DNA of 61,529 nucleotides, from NCBI RefSeq assembly GCF_002217435.1, contig NZ_MUHF01000041.1:1-61529 (forward strand), in the 5' to 3' direction. The DNA comes from Flavobacterium reichenbachii. GTDB taxonomy: Bacteria; Bacteroidota; Bacteroidia; Flavobacteriales; Flavobacteriaceae. A program made the translations under genes and the position numbers. Under the pieces are notes generated by a model that was not told the DNA's origin, searched no databases, and worked only from the letters and a program-made list of their open reading frames with translations. Below, in pieces: positions 9,461 to 19,235 of this stretch; within the stretch, counting starts at the first letter, position 1; each line of letters opens with the position of its first letter.

Positions 9461-10207
9461 TTAGGTCAACATTCCTCCACAAACATTTAGAACTTGTCCT
9501 GTTACATAAGAACTTAAATCTGAAGCCAGGAACAAACAAGCATTTGCAACATCTTCTGTTGTACCGCCGCGTTTTAGAGGAATTCCTTCTCTCCATCCTT
9601 TTACTACTTCTTCTCCTAATTTGGCAGTCATTTCGGTTTCGATAAATCCTGGAGCAATTGCATTGCATCGAATGTTACGAGATCCTAATTCTAACGCTAC
9701 TGATTTTGTAAAACCAATTGCACCCGCTTTTGATGCAGCATAGTTGGTTTGACCTGCGTTTCCAGAAACTCCTACTACAGAACTAATGTTGATAATTGAA
9801 CCCGCACGTTGTTTTAAGAAAGTTTTTTGGATCGCTTTTGTCATATTAAATACAGATTTCAGGTTAACATCAATTACTTGATCAAAATCTGCTTCTGACA
9901 TACGCATTAATAAATTATCTTTTGTGATTCCTGCATTATTGATTAAGATATCAACAGTTCCAAAATCAGCCAAAACAGCTTCAACAAAAGTTTGTGCTTC
10001 ATTAAAATCGGCTGCATTAGATTTGTAACCTTTTGCTTTAATTCCTAAACCGTTTAATTCAGCTTCTAAAGCTTGAGCTGATTCTACAGATGAACTGTAT
10101 GTAAAAGCTACATTTGCTCCGTGTTTAGCAAAAACTTCAGCAATTCCTTTTCCTATTCCGCGACTAGCGCCAGTAATAATTGCAACTTTTCCTTCTAGTA
10201 ATTTCAT
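9461..10207 (-). CDS. fabG: 3-oxoacyl-[acyl-carrier-protein] reductase FabG
   Basis: NADPH-dependent reduction of 3-oxoacyl-ACP in type II fatty acid synthesis, cytoplasmic. 248 residues, the standard length. Short-chain dehydrogenase motifs are intact: cofactor loop TGASRGIGKGIA (about 13-24), NNAG (about 89-92), catalytic Ser in INISSVVG, Tyr and Lys in YAASKAG, then NAIAPGFIETEM and the C-terminal VTGQVLNVCGGM. It stands alone, separated from the import locus by a terminator, with its own -7 promoter element. Confidence 0.95.
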   Translation of the reverse strand: MKLLEGKVAIITGASRGIGKGIAEVFAKHGANVAFTYSSSVESAQALEAELNGLGIKAKGYKSNAADFNEAQTFVEAVLADFGTVDILINNAGITKDNLLMRMSEADFDQVIDVNLKSVFNMTKAIQKTFLKQRAGSIINISSVVGVSGNAGQTNYAASKAGAIGFTKSVALELGSRNIRCNAIAPGFIETEMTAKLGEEVVKGWREGIPLKRGGTTEDVANACLFLASDLSSYVTGQVLNVCGGMLT

Positions 10208-10240
10208 ATTAAGGTATTCGTTTTTTATTTTTTAAAAATA

Positions 10241-10248
10241 CAAATATA
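10241..10248 (-). promoter_or_regulatory. Bacteroidota -7 promoter element (fabG)
   Basis: Exact TAnnTTTG match (TATATTTG on the minus strand) 33 bases upstream of the fabG ATG. I could not place a convincing -33 TTTG. Confidence 0.4.
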
Positions 10249-10329
10249 GATTATTTGGTCGTTTTATAAAATTTGTGGTATAAAAAAAGGGTTTGTCACT
10301 TTGGAATATTTACTTCAGTGATTAAAGAT

Positions 10330-10355
10330 AAAAAAAGCAGCTCAAATTGAGCTGC
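10330..10355 (-). terminator. Terminator of the SusCD locus
   Basis: An 8-bp stem (10337-10344 with 10348-10355) with a 3-base loop. On the minus strand it is followed by a run of T (A-run at 10330-10336 on the plus strand). It lies just downstream of the DUF4302 gene, the last gene of the import operon. Confidence 0.75.
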
Positions 10356-10388
10356 CTTCTTCAAAATAAAAATTCAAAATTAAAACTA

Positions 10389-11726
10389 CTAATTAAGTTT
10401 CCACGTTGTCATTCTAAAAGGGCTAGATGAACTTGTGAATGTGTAAACCGGCTCACTGTAAAACAATCTAAAGCTTTCTCTCTTTAAATAAATTCCGTTT
10501 GGATCTGTTAAATATTTATCTAAACTTGTTACAAAAGCAGCCGTTGTAGCATTACTCCATGATTTATGTTTCAGAATAACTTTTTTACCCGGTGCATCTT
10601 CTACGACATCTACAAAGTGGAATAAAGCCGCTCTGCCTACAAATGTGTAATAAATGAAAGTTCCGAGACTATGGTTGGTATATATTTGTATGGATGAGAT
10701 TTCCTGACCCGCCGGAAGCGCTGCATTAATTTTTGCCAGCTCAGCATAAAATAACGGCGAATTAGTTGGTGCATCAACCGTATAATCGTCGGCATAAAAA
10801 CCAAACCACGCCAGAGGCTGTCCTGGAAGCAGCATTTTATAATCATCTGTTAGAAGCAGTGGCTTATCGGTATATTTTATTACAGCAGTTACACCACCAG
10901 TACCAGTTGCAGTAAAACTTCCATCGACATCATTATAAACAAAATTTGTCAGTTTCTGACCTCCTACTTCTACGGCTGGACTCACTACAATTCCTGTTGG
11001 AGTAAATCCAATGCCCATATCATAACTTACTGTATATCCAGCTTCTATAGAATTTGCTTCGGCATAACGAGTTGGTGTAGTATAGGTAAAATCAAATTGA
11101 TGTTTTGTACTTCCATCATTGGTTTCTAAAAGTCTAAAAAGCGGTCGGCTGGCTCCTCCGATTACATTTTGCTCCATGATTAAATTTTTCGGAAGATCTG
11201 CCCAATCTGCTGCTGTTGCTTTTACAAAACGTAATTCCTTAACGGTTCTATTGGTTCTAAAAACAATATCTCCGTTTTCCTGACCGTAATACAAAAACTG
11301 AAAATCTCCTTTGTATCCTTCACTTTCTAAGGCTGCTATAGGATAACTATCAGAATCTGACAAAAGATGAATTCTGTTTTTGGTTGTAAAGGTTACACTA
11401 ACCGTACTTCCTAACTGAATTTCGTATTCGCTTTTGTAAACTGCTGTATCGCCGTCAAAATCAGATGCCATTTGTACTGTACCATCCGGAGCGAATTTAA
11501 ATAAATGTGTATAACCTCCCAGAACTGTATTGTCTGTAAAATAAACTGCTTTCCATCCAAATTCTGAAGATAATAAAGCGTCTTTTAATTCGGTTTTTCT
11601 AGCATTTAGACGTTCTGTTGGTGTTTGCTCAAATAATTGATCAGCTTCTGTGGCGTTGCTGCAAGCATTTAAATACAATATTAAAATCCCTGCAATTAAA
11701 TATTTAAATATATTTTTAAGTTTCAT
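10389..11726 (-). CDS. DUF4302 domain-containing lipoprotein
   Basis: 445-residue lipoprotein: the signal peptide ends in YLNACSN with Cys21 as the lipid attachment site. The rest matches DUF4302, recognisable from ERLNARKTELKDALLSSEFGWKAVYFTD and the following beta-rich repeats. DUF4302 lipoproteins are known mainly as partners of SusC/SusD in Bacteroidota loci, probably surface-exposed and ligand-binding. This is the last gene of the operon, 11 bp after the HExxH lipoprotein gene and before a terminator. Confidence 0.85.
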   Translation of the reverse strand: MKLKNIFKYLIAGILILYLNACSNATEADQLFEQTPTERLNARKTELKDALLSSEFGWKAVYFTDNTVLGGYTHLFKFAPDGTVQMASDFDGDTAVYKSEYEIQLGSTVSVTFTTKNRIHLLSDSDSYPIAALESEGYKGDFQFLYYGQENGDIVFRTNRTVKELRFVKATAADWADLPKNLIMEQNVIGGASRPLFRLLETNDGSTKHQFDFTYTTPTRYAEANSIEAGYTVSYDMGIGFTPTGIVVSPAVEVGGQKLTNFVYNDVDGSFTATGTGGVTAVIKYTDKPLLLTDDYKMLLPGQPLAWFGFYADDYTVDAPTNSPLFYAELAKINAALPAGQEISSIQIYTNHSLGTFIYYTFVGRAALFHFVDVVEDAPGKKVILKHKSWSNATTAAFVTSLDKYLTDPNGIYLKRESFRLFYSEPVYTFTSSSSPFRMTTWKLN

Positions 11727-11737
11727 AATACTTTTAT

Positions 11738-12598
11738 TTAGTTGTTAATTACAGCACTAGTGTTTTTTTCAGCTTCGTCACGCAAGGCATAAAAATCCAT
11801 ATTAAATGCTTCTTTAAAATACTTAACTACAAGTGCTTCTTTTGTTTTTAAAGCTTGATAAGCAAAGGGGCTTTGAATACCATTTAAAAAAGTCGCGTAT
11901 TCTGCTTTTGAATAAATTAATATCATCGAAGCTGTTTCTGCAAAGTCTTCATTAATATTTGATCTTGCATAACTTGTAATAAATCCGATTTCGTTAGATT
12001 CCGGAATATCAAAGTTATACCAATCTGCTGTATACCCAACCGGAGTAATTACTGCCCATGCTTTTTCATCAAAAGGTTTGTTTTGATTTAAAATATGAAT
12101 GTATTCGTGTTGTATGGTATGAATAAATTCTGAAACATTTGCGCGATTTGACTTGTCAATATAATCTGTCTCAAACAAGGTAACGCGCTGTCCTCCTTCT
12201 GCTATACCTAAAGTTCTGGTTCCAACACTATTTAAATTCACACCTCCTACTAAAACAATTTCTCTAGGTGCAATTTTTTTCACAAAATCTGCACCTCCAA
12301 CAGTAGAATAGCTTTTAAGCCAAATCTGCTGTACGATTTCGAGTGCCGGAAGTACTTTATCGGTTGTTGGAGGAAATAAATAACGACTGTTATCAACCGT
12401 ATTTTGATTCCATTTATATTGAACGTTAATATTATATGGAGTTAAATAATTACTTGTTATCCAAGTATCTAATTGTGTTTTTACTGGCTGCGTAAAGTCT
12501 AATTGACTTTCTCCCGGCTGGTCGTCGCTGGCACATGAAATTAGAACTATGGAAACCATTGCTAAAATGGCTGTTTTATTATATCTGAATAGTTTCAT
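11738..12598 (-). CDS. Import-associated zinc metallohydrolase lipoprotein (HExxH)
   Basis: 286-residue lipoprotein (signal ends LISCASD, lipidated Cys near residue 22) with a gluzincin-type active site: FIHTIQHEYIHILNQ contains HExxH. It matches the family of substrate-import-associated zinc metallohydrolase lipoproteins encoded beside SusC/SusD. It most likely clips a peptide or protein at the cell surface before import. The downstream third zinc ligand is probably in the NEDFAETASM stretch (about 218-227), as expected for a Glu on a following helix. Third of the four structural genes of the operon, with short gaps on both sides. Confidence 0.85.
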   Translation of the reverse strand: MKLFRYNKTAILAMVSIVLISCASDDQPGESQLDFTQPVKTQLDTWITSNYLTPYNINVQYKWNQNTVDNSRYLFPPTTDKVLPALEIVQQIWLKSYSTVGGADFVKKIAPREIVLVGGVNLNSVGTRTLGIAEGGQRVTLFETDYIDKSNRANVSEFIHTIQHEYIHILNQNKPFDEKAWAVITPVGYTADWYNFDIPESNEIGFITSYARSNINEDFAETASMILIYSKAEYATFLNGIQSPFAYQALKTKEALVVKYFKEAFNMDFYALRDEAEKNTSAVINN

Positions 12599-12614
12599 AC
12601 GATTAAATTTTAAA

Positions 12615-14090
12615 TTATCTAGGATTTAATTCAATACCTGTACTTGAGGCATGAAGCGGAATTTGAAGCGCTCTTCTATTATCGTCTTTTACTAGAATAT
12701 TGGCTGGTTTATTGGCCGTTTCGTGAGTTACAACGATATTAAAACGTTTAACATCAAACCATCTAAGTCCTTCGTGCAGAAAGTCTCTTCTTCTTGTTTC
12801 TGCAATAGCTTTTACATAAGATGTTTGTACTGCCGTCATAGCATAAAATGGCGTATATTCATTACTTATCACCGGATATTTTGCTACTACTTTTGCCTGT
12901 GTCACTTTATCTGTAGCTGCATAGCCGTCCGTTCTGGTAGATAAGAAATACTCCAGCTCATCATTTGCTAAAGCTATTTGTCCTTTCATCACATGAGCTT
13001 CCATTCTATTCAGGAAAAACTCATCATTACTTAATAAAACTTCACCTACATAAGGATCTCCAATACCAGCAGTTACATTAGAATATTTAAAGTATTCGTA
13101 AAACTTAGGAATAAAAACAGTCATACTTCCATTAGAAGAATAAAAATTATAATACCAGTTTTTATTAAACAGATTGGTACTTGCTGAAGCAATTTCTGGT
13201 CTTCTTGTTCCTGAAAGATTAAAACGGTTTAAATAATATCCTCTGGCTATTACAGTGTTTGCTGAAACGATTAATAAGTTTGTTTCTGCATCACTTCCAG
13301 AATATTTAAGTTTTTGATCATCAACAGCAAGATTTTCATAAGATGCATAATTTCTTAATTTACCTACTGGTCTGTCGCCTAAATCATTTGACAATTCAAT
13401 CACTCTGTCCCAGTCGCCTTTTACTAAATAAAATCTACTTGCAAATGCTTTTGAAGCACTTACATTAAAGTGAAATCTCGGCTCTTTGTAATCATTGGTA
13501 ACATTTTTTAAACCTTCTTCAATATCTTTTTGAATAAAATCAAAAACTTCTGCTACAGTATTTCTTTTGTATTTTGTATCTAAATCAGATTCTGGTTTTG
13601 TTACGTAAGGAATTCCTAAATCTTTAGAAGCAGTATCCGGATTATAACGTTTTGACCATAAAGAAACCAGCATAAAATGAGAATAAGCTCTCGCTATCAA
13701 TGCTTCTCCTTTTTGAGGATTAAGACTCGACGGACTTCCTAAATCTTCTATTGCCTTCAATGCTGTATTTGCATGTGCAATAGCTTTGTAGCAGGCATCC
13801 CAATAATAAGCCTGAGTATCAATATCGGTTGTTTCTGTTTGAAGTTCCCAGTTGTAATTTTGCTCGTTATTTCTTAAGGTTTCAGGCAGTCCGCTGTCAA
13901 ATGCATTGTCAGACATCGTTTCTGCAATTTCAAAATAACTCATTTGCGGATAAGCTTGTACTAATATTTCCGATATCTTGTCCGGAGTGTCTATTTCGGT
14001 TCTATTATCTGGTTTTTCAGATAGAAAATCATCACAGCTGGTAATACTTATTAGTATTAAAAGGGATAATGCTATTTTTAAGTTTTTCAT
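12615..14090 (-). CDS. RagB/SusD family nutrient-binding outer membrane lipoprotein
   Basis: Surface lipoprotein that captures substrate and closes over its SusC partner. 491 residues; the signal peptide ends ISITSCDDFLSEKPDN, the usual SusD lipobox followed by the 'FL...P' start. The N-terminal TPR-like helices (ARAYSHFMLVSLWSKRYNP) and the C-terminal RRRDFLHEGLRWFDVKRF signature of SusD_RagB are both intact. Encoded 11 bp after the SusC gene, so the pair is co-translated. Confidence 0.95.
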   Translation of the reverse strand: MKNLKIALSLLILISITSCDDFLSEKPDNRTEIDTPDKISEILVQAYPQMSYFEIAETMSDNAFDSGLPETLRNNEQNYNWELQTETTDIDTQAYYWDACYKAIAHANTALKAIEDLGSPSSLNPQKGEALIARAYSHFMLVSLWSKRYNPDTASKDLGIPYVTKPESDLDTKYKRNTVAEVFDFIQKDIEEGLKNVTNDYKEPRFHFNVSASKAFASRFYLVKGDWDRVIELSNDLGDRPVGKLRNYASYENLAVDDQKLKYSGSDAETNLLIVSANTVIARGYYLNRFNLSGTRRPEIASASTNLFNKNWYYNFYSSNGSMTVFIPKFYEYFKYSNVTAGIGDPYVGEVLLSNDEFFLNRMEAHVMKGQIALANDELEYFLSTRTDGYAATDKVTQAKVVAKYPVISNEYTPFYAMTAVQTSYVKAIAETRRRDFLHEGLRWFDVKRFNIVVTHETANKPANILVKDDNRRALQIPLHASSTGIELNPR

Positions 14091-14101
14091 GATTTTGACT
14101 A

Positions 14102-17100
14102 TTATAATGAAAGATTTAAAGTAAAAGTATATTGAGATGTAACTGGTAAAGCTACTCCTCCAGAATTACGGAACTCAGGATCCTGACCATTTAATCTTTT
14201 GTCTGAGTAAATTAACCAAGGGTTCACCGCAGATCCTTTTAAAGTAAATGTGCTTACTCCTAATTTTTTCTTGAAATCTTTTGGAAATTCCCAGCTTAAG
14301 GAGATGTTTTTTAATCTCACAAAATCACCATCGGCAATACGAACATCAGAATAGTTGTAAGTATTGTAAGCTCTAGCAAGTGTACGTTCTCCTTCATAAT
14401 TAGCATTCAAACGTTTATCTGCAATTACTGGTACATTTGTAATATTCTCGTCTCCAGGATTGATCCAGCGATTTGTAAAATCTTTGGTAAATACAGTTAA
14501 ATCATCATAAGTGCTATCATAAACTGGGTTTAAACGAACTTTGTTTCCTCCAGATCCAACAAAAAATACGTATAAAGACCAATTTTTATAAGTAAATGTA
14601 TTTGATAAACCTATAGATTTGTTTGGCTCAATAGATCCTTCATACTTCAAATATTTTGTAACATTTAAGTTATCCTGAAAATTTGCTCCTGTAATATTAT
14701 TATCTGCTCCATCCTGCAATATAAAGGTTGGAAGACCTTGGTTATTTAAACCTGTAAATTGATAAGAATATAAAGAATTTCTAGGATGTCCAACTGTATT
14801 ACCTCCATTAGCATCTACCAAATCAAATGCTGTCGGTGTATTTTGAAGTTTTGTAATTTCCTGATTGTAAACTGAAAAGTTAAGAGTTGTAGACCATTTA
14901 AAATCTTTACTGTCAATGTTTCTTGTTGTAATACCAAGTTCAATACCTTTAGTTTCCATGTCGGCATTATTTCCTTGTCTCACTCTTTGTCCTCCAATTC
15001 CAGAAGTAATTACATAATCAACCAAATCAAATGCTTTACGGCTGTAAATATCTGTAGTCAATTGTAATCTGTTATTAAACATTCCTAAGTCAACACCAAT
15101 ATTTGTTTCAAATTGTTTTTCCCAAGTCAGACTTCCGTTTTGCAATTCATCAATTCTGATAGAAGTTTCTCTGTCATCTAGAGCAAAACGATCAGTTATG
15201 TAACTTTTGTAGATTGCTAATGAATTTGTTGCTGGTCCGGCTGTAGCTGTTAAACCATAAGAAGCTCTAAGTGCCAAAGTATTTATTGACTCTATATTTT
15301 TCATGAATTTCTCTTCGGCAGCATTCCATTTTGCACTAAAAGTATAAGTTGGCAGCCATCTAGATGAATCACTGTTTCCTTGTCTGTTAGATCCGTCATA
15401 ACGACCTGTAATAGAAGCTGTATAACGACGGTCGTAGGTATAACCAACTTTTCCGAAGAAACCAACAGTTCTTTCTTTTTCTTCGTTAAATCCGTAGTAT
15501 GAATCACCGGCATTAATGATTTTTTCGATTATTCTTGGATCAGTAAAAGCCGTTAATCCTCTGTCATATTGTAAACCAGCTGCTGTAAATTGATCACTTG
15601 TTCTGTCTACAACTCTCATTTCTGTTCCAAATAAACCTTCTAACTCGTGTTTATCTGAAAATACATTTCTGTAATTCACACTGTTTCTTAAGTTATAAGA
15701 CGTTAAGTCATTTGTAAATTTTCTTAAAAAACCACCATTTGGCAATACCGAAACTTTTGGTGCTGTCAAGTCATTAGGATCCTGATACAAGAAAATATTT
15801 TGATCTCTCACCAATGTGTTTACTCCGTCTTCTCCATCTGGCGTACCTGCTTTGTAAGCTCCAACTACGTTTGAATTTTCCATAATTTTGTGCTCACGGC
15901 TCGTATTTGCATAACGAGCTGATCCTGTCAGATTATAGGTTAAATGAGGCGTAATTTTATAATCTAAATCCAATTGAAAACGAATATCTTTAACCTCAAT
16001 TTCCATAAAGTTATTTTCTAATTCGTTGATAATATTCATTTTAGCCCAGTTATTTCTGTAATATTCTAAATTTCCATTATCATCATAAGGTCTTAAAGTT
16101 CTACTGGTATTAAGAACATAATTGAATGGGTTAATATCAAAATCACGAGTTACTTTCCCGAAAACAACATCTTTTTCGCTCTCATAACTTCCAGGCGCAC
16201 CCTGATCACGTACAGAAGCCATTGTAGAAAGTGTAACATTTAATCTGTCATTAACATAGAAAGTTCCTTTAATATTAGTCGAAACCTGTTTTACATCATC
16301 GGCAATAGTCCATCCCGGATCTGTATAATAACCAAGAGAAGCGTAAAATGTATTGTTTTTACCACCGCCGGAAAAACTCAAAGAGTGATTTTGCGTCATA
16401 GAAGGTCTAAATAAAACTTTAAACCAATCTGTATTGGCAAGTTCATATTTTTTTAGAAAATTATTACGGCTAACCGGATCATTATTAACCAAATAACCAC
16501 CTGTTTCCGGCACATAAGTATTAATAGCTCTACCCATAATATTATAAGCACCTCCATATCTTCCGTTTACGGTAGACGGCAGATCCAAATATCCTTTAGA
16601 TTCCATTTCTTTTAGAATACTCATTGTTTCCTGAGAATTCAAAATATCATATTGACCATAGTTTGGAACTGTTCTAACAGATTGCTCTAAACCATAAGTT
16701 ACTTTTAACGGTGCGTCTCTACGACCTTGTTTTGTAGTTACAACCACAACTCCGTTTAATGATCTTGAACCATAAATAGAAGTAGCCGATGCATCTTTTA
16801 GAATCTCAATACTTTGTACATCATTTGCATTTAATCCTGCAATAGAAGAACTTAACAAAGTTTCAGAATTTCCTGAAGCTAAATCTGCAAAAGATAAACT
16901 GATAATATCTTCCTGAACAACACCATCAATTACCCATAAAGGTTTTGTATCTCCAAAAATTGAAGAAGATCCACGAACTGTAATTTTAGGAGCTGTACCA
17001 AATGTACCTGTAACGTTTTGCACAGTAACACCCGCTGCTTTTCCTTCTATCATTCTGCTCACATCTACTACACCATCTACTTTAAGCTCTGCACCAGAAA

Positions 17101-17830
17101 TTTTGCTGATTGCTCCTGTAAATGTTCTTTTTGAAGTTTTTTCGTAACCTGTAGTGACTACAACTTCTTTTAAATTTTGACCTGCTTCGTTTAAGATTAC
17201 AGTAGGAGAAGTATTTTCGATACCAATTTCTTTGGTTTCCATACCCACATAAGTAATTACAAGTCGGTCTGAATTTGCAGGCATTTCTATAGAAAAATTA
17301 CCATCAAAATCAGTTAAAACTGCCACTTTTGTTCCTTTTGCCATTACTGTAGCACCTGGAAGCGGACTTCCTGTCTGGTCTGTAATTTTTCCTCTAATGA
17401 TTGGACCCGGAACTAATGTCTCAAAAATAGAATTAGAGGCATCCAGATTTTCAAGAGGATTTGCAGAAGCTGTTTTTTGTAATACGATCTGATTACTAAC
17501 TTCTGAAAAACTAATATTAAATGGTTTTAAAATTCGGTTTAAGATACTCGAAAGAACTTCCTCGTCTGCATCAATAGTAACTTTATTACTAAGCTGAGGC
17601 ATTCTGGAGTTATACGAAAATTTTACATGTGCAGACTTTGCTAATTTAGACAATACATTATCCAAAGTTAAATCAGTAACTGTGATCGTAACTTTAGTAT
17701 CTAATTTTTTCTGTCCATTTACAGTGTTTGCCATCGTGACACTTGAAAATACAAGTGCTAGAACAAGCTGAAATAGCGTTATTTTCATGATTTGGTGGAG
17801 TAATCGTTGCTTAACAACTGGTTTTTTCAT
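14102..17830 (-). CDS. SusC/RagA family TonB-linked outer membrane protein with STN domain
   Basis: TonB-dependent outer-membrane importer, 1242 residues. In order: signal peptide (about 1-40), STN domain (about 45-115, VTITVTDLTLDNVLSKLAKSA), carboxypeptidase-regulatory-like beta sandwich (IRGKITDQTGSPLPGATV, about 145-225), TonB box/plug with LKEVVVTTGY and the SusC signature VDVSRMIEGKAAGVTVQN, then IEILKDASATSIYGSRSLNGVVVVTTK, and a 22-stranded barrel ending in the terminal TFTLNLSL. The STN domain is the part that signals to a FecR anti-sigma protein, which matches the fecR/sigma genes just upstream. Substrate not identifiable from sequence. Confidence 0.95.
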   Translation of the reverse strand: MKKPVVKQRLLHQIMKITLFQLVLALVFSSVTMANTVNGQKKLDTKVTITVTDLTLDNVLSKLAKSAHVKFSYNSRMPQLSNKVTIDADEEVLSSILNRILKPFNISFSEVSNQIVLQKTASANPLENLDASNSIFETLVPGPIIRGKITDQTGSPLPGATVMAKGTKVAVLTDFDGNFSIEMPANSDRLVITYVGMETKEIGIENTSPTVILNEAGQNLKEVVVTTGYEKTSKRTFTGAISKISGAELKVDGVVDVSRMIEGKAAGVTVQNVTGTFGTAPKITVRGSSSIFGDTKPLWVIDGVVQEDIISLSFADLASGNSETLLSSSIAGLNANDVQSIEILKDASATSIYGSRSLNGVVVVTTKQGRRDAPLKVTYGLEQSVRTVPNYGQYDILNSQETMSILKEMESKGYLDLPSTVNGRYGGAYNIMGRAINTYVPETGGYLVNNDPVSRNNFLKKYELANTDWFKVLFRPSMTQNHSLSFSGGGKNNTFYASLGYYTDPGWTIADDVKQVSTNIKGTFYVNDRLNVTLSTMASVRDQGAPGSYESEKDVVFGKVTRDFDINPFNYVLNTSRTLRPYDDNGNLEYYRNNWAKMNIINELENNFMEIEVKDIRFQLDLDYKITPHLTYNLTGSARYANTSREHKIMENSNVVGAYKAGTPDGEDGVNTLVRDQNIFLYQDPNDLTAPKVSVLPNGGFLRKFTNDLTSYNLRNSVNYRNVFSDKHELEGLFGTEMRVVDRTSDQFTAAGLQYDRGLTAFTDPRIIEKIINAGDSYYGFNEEKERTVGFFGKVGYTYDRRYTASITGRYDGSNRQGNSDSSRWLPTYTFSAKWNAAEEKFMKNIESINTLALRASYGLTATAGPATNSLAIYKSYITDRFALDDRETSIRIDELQNGSLTWEKQFETNIGVDLGMFNNRLQLTTDIYSRKAFDLVDYVITSGIGGQRVRQGNNADMETKGIELGITTRNIDSKDFKWSTTLNFSVYNQEITKLQNTPTAFDLVDANGGNTVGHPRNSLYSYQFTGLNNQGLPTFILQDGADNNITGANFQDNLNVTKYLKYEGSIEPNKSIGLSNTFTYKNWSLYVFFVGSGGNKVRLNPVYDSTYDDLTVFTKDFTNRWINPGDENITNVPVIADKRLNANYEGERTLARAYNTYNYSDVRIADGDFVRLKNISLSWEFPKDFKKKLGVSTFTLKGSAVNPWLIYSDKRLNGQDPEFRNSGGVALPVTSQYTFTLNLSL

Positions 17831-17917
17831 AATTTTGGTTTGTTTTGATTAATACTATTCGAGTGTATTTTAAGAAACATCATAAATTACCCTTTACAGA
17901 GAGTGATTTACAGTATT

Positions 17918-17955
17918 AAGTGTCGATAATGTTACAGCATTACGGCACTTTTTTT
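17918..17955 (+). terminator. Terminator-like hairpin antisense to the fecR-susC gap
   Basis: A near-perfect 13-bp stem (17918-17931 with 17938-17950, one bulge and one G:U pair) with a 6-base loop is followed by T7 on the plus strand, opposite to the flanking genes. In the sense (minus) orientation the hairpin has no T-run after it. It could stop antisense transcription or act as a structured leader for susC. Confidence 0.55.
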
Positions 17956-18028
17956 ATGCAATTTTTTTTACATAGGCTTTAAGAAAAATTTAGTTTTATA
18001 TAATTTATTGAGTTAGTTCTTGTTTAGA

Positions 18029-19144
18029 TTATTCGCAGCCACGCGACGTTATAATAATTTGATTTCCTACCATTTCACACTTTGTGTCATTGCCTATGCT
18101 TTTACAAATAATTTTAAGTTTTTCCTGTAATGGCTGATCGCTTAGCGAAGTGGTTAATCGGCAGTCTTTTAGTTTATCTTTTGGGTAATCAATATCAATT
18201 AAATAAGCCTGTTCTATAGTTTCAAAGATTTGTTCAACAGGGATATCGGTAAATTCAAAGCTTAACTGCTCGATGTTGCCGACACTTTTTACTAAAATTT
18301 CATCTTCAGTAATATTATTTATTTTATTAAAGATCAAATCCTTGCGAGTAAAACGCAGCGCTTGGTTAGGAAGAAGAATAATTTCTTCTTTCTTAACATC
18401 ACTAACCAAATCATTAGATTTTACTCTCACTTTACCAGTACGAACAAGTACTTCGACATCTGGTTGATCAGAATAAGCTTTAACTCTAAAACTAGTTCCA
18501 ACTACCTTTGTTACAATCTCGTTTGCATAAACGTAGAAAGGTTTTTTTGGATTTTTACTAATTTCGAAGAAACCTTCGCCAGATAGATAAACCTTTCTTT
18601 CGTTTCCAGTAAAAATTTTAGGATAACTTAATTTGCTGTTAGGCTGTAATAAAACAGAACTTCCGTCAGATAATGTAATACTTTGAGGTTTGTCTGAGTT
18701 ATTTGTCTGTTCGAGAAGTCCTTCATCTGTTTCAGCAATCAGCTCTTTATAAGTAACTTCTGAACTGCTTTTTAAACTATTACCTTTAAAAAACCAGACG
18801 GATAAAAAAACGAATAATAATACAGCTGCAGCACTATTAAGCCAGTAACGCGGTATTTTATTTACTTTAAGAAAAGATTTATTTCTTAGAAGAAGTTCCT
18901 TTTCCTCTATTTTTTCCCAAGTAGCTTCTAATGCAGAGTGAATTTCACTTGATGGTAAATTAACATCCTGCACTTTCATTGCCAACAATAAAAGTCTTGA
19001 ATCTTCAACTAATTTAGCACGCTGGCGATTTTCTAAAGTCCACTCTTCCCAGCCTTCTTCATCAATTTTAGATAAAACCCATAATTGAAATGATTCATCT
19101 GTTAGAAAGTCTTCTATTTCGGTATAATTGTTTCGTTTTTGCAT
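18029..19144 (-). CDS. FecR family anti-sigma factor
   Basis: 371-residue single-pass inner-membrane regulator. A cytoplasmic N-terminus (1-103) should hold the ECF sigma factor; one membrane helix (about 104-120) follows; then the periplasmic FecR domain (about 125-265, with ITLSDGSSVLLQPNSKLSYP and GEGFFEISKNPKKPFYV) and the C-terminal DUF4974/STN-interacting domain (about 280-370). It senses substrate occupancy of the STN-bearing SusC and releases the sigma factor. It sits between the sigma gene and susC. Confidence 0.95.
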   Translation of the reverse strand: MQKRNNYTEIEDFLTDESFQLWVLSKIDEEGWEEWTLENRQRAKLVEDSRLLLLAMKVQDVNLPSSEIHSALEATWEKIEEKELLLRNKSFLKVNKIPRYWLNSAAAVLLFVFLSVWFFKGNSLKSSSEVTYKELIAETDEGLLEQTNNSDKPQSITLSDGSSVLLQPNSKLSYPKIFTGNERKVYLSGEGFFEISKNPKKPFYVYANEIVTKVVGTSFRVKAYSDQPDVEVLVRTGKVRVKSNDLVSDVKKEEIILLPNQALRFTRKDLIFNKINNITEDEILVKSVGNIEQLSFEFTDIPVEQIFETIEQAYLIDIDYPKDKLKDCRLTTSLSDQPLQEKLKIICKSIGNDTKCEMVGNQIIITSRGCE

Positions 19145-19235
19145 CTTATTATTAAGGTTACAAAAACATAGAGGACAGCTTTACTATTATATACTCACCT
19201 ATTTATGATTTTTTTTTGATATTTTATTAAAATAA

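Noticed and set aside
9453..9668. Small ORF opposite in frame to fabG's 3' end
   Set aside because: Arg/Cys-rich translation with no domain, fully inside fabG on the same strand in another frame.
15301..15513. Short ORF inside susC
   Set aside because: Out-of-frame reading of a conserved barrel region.
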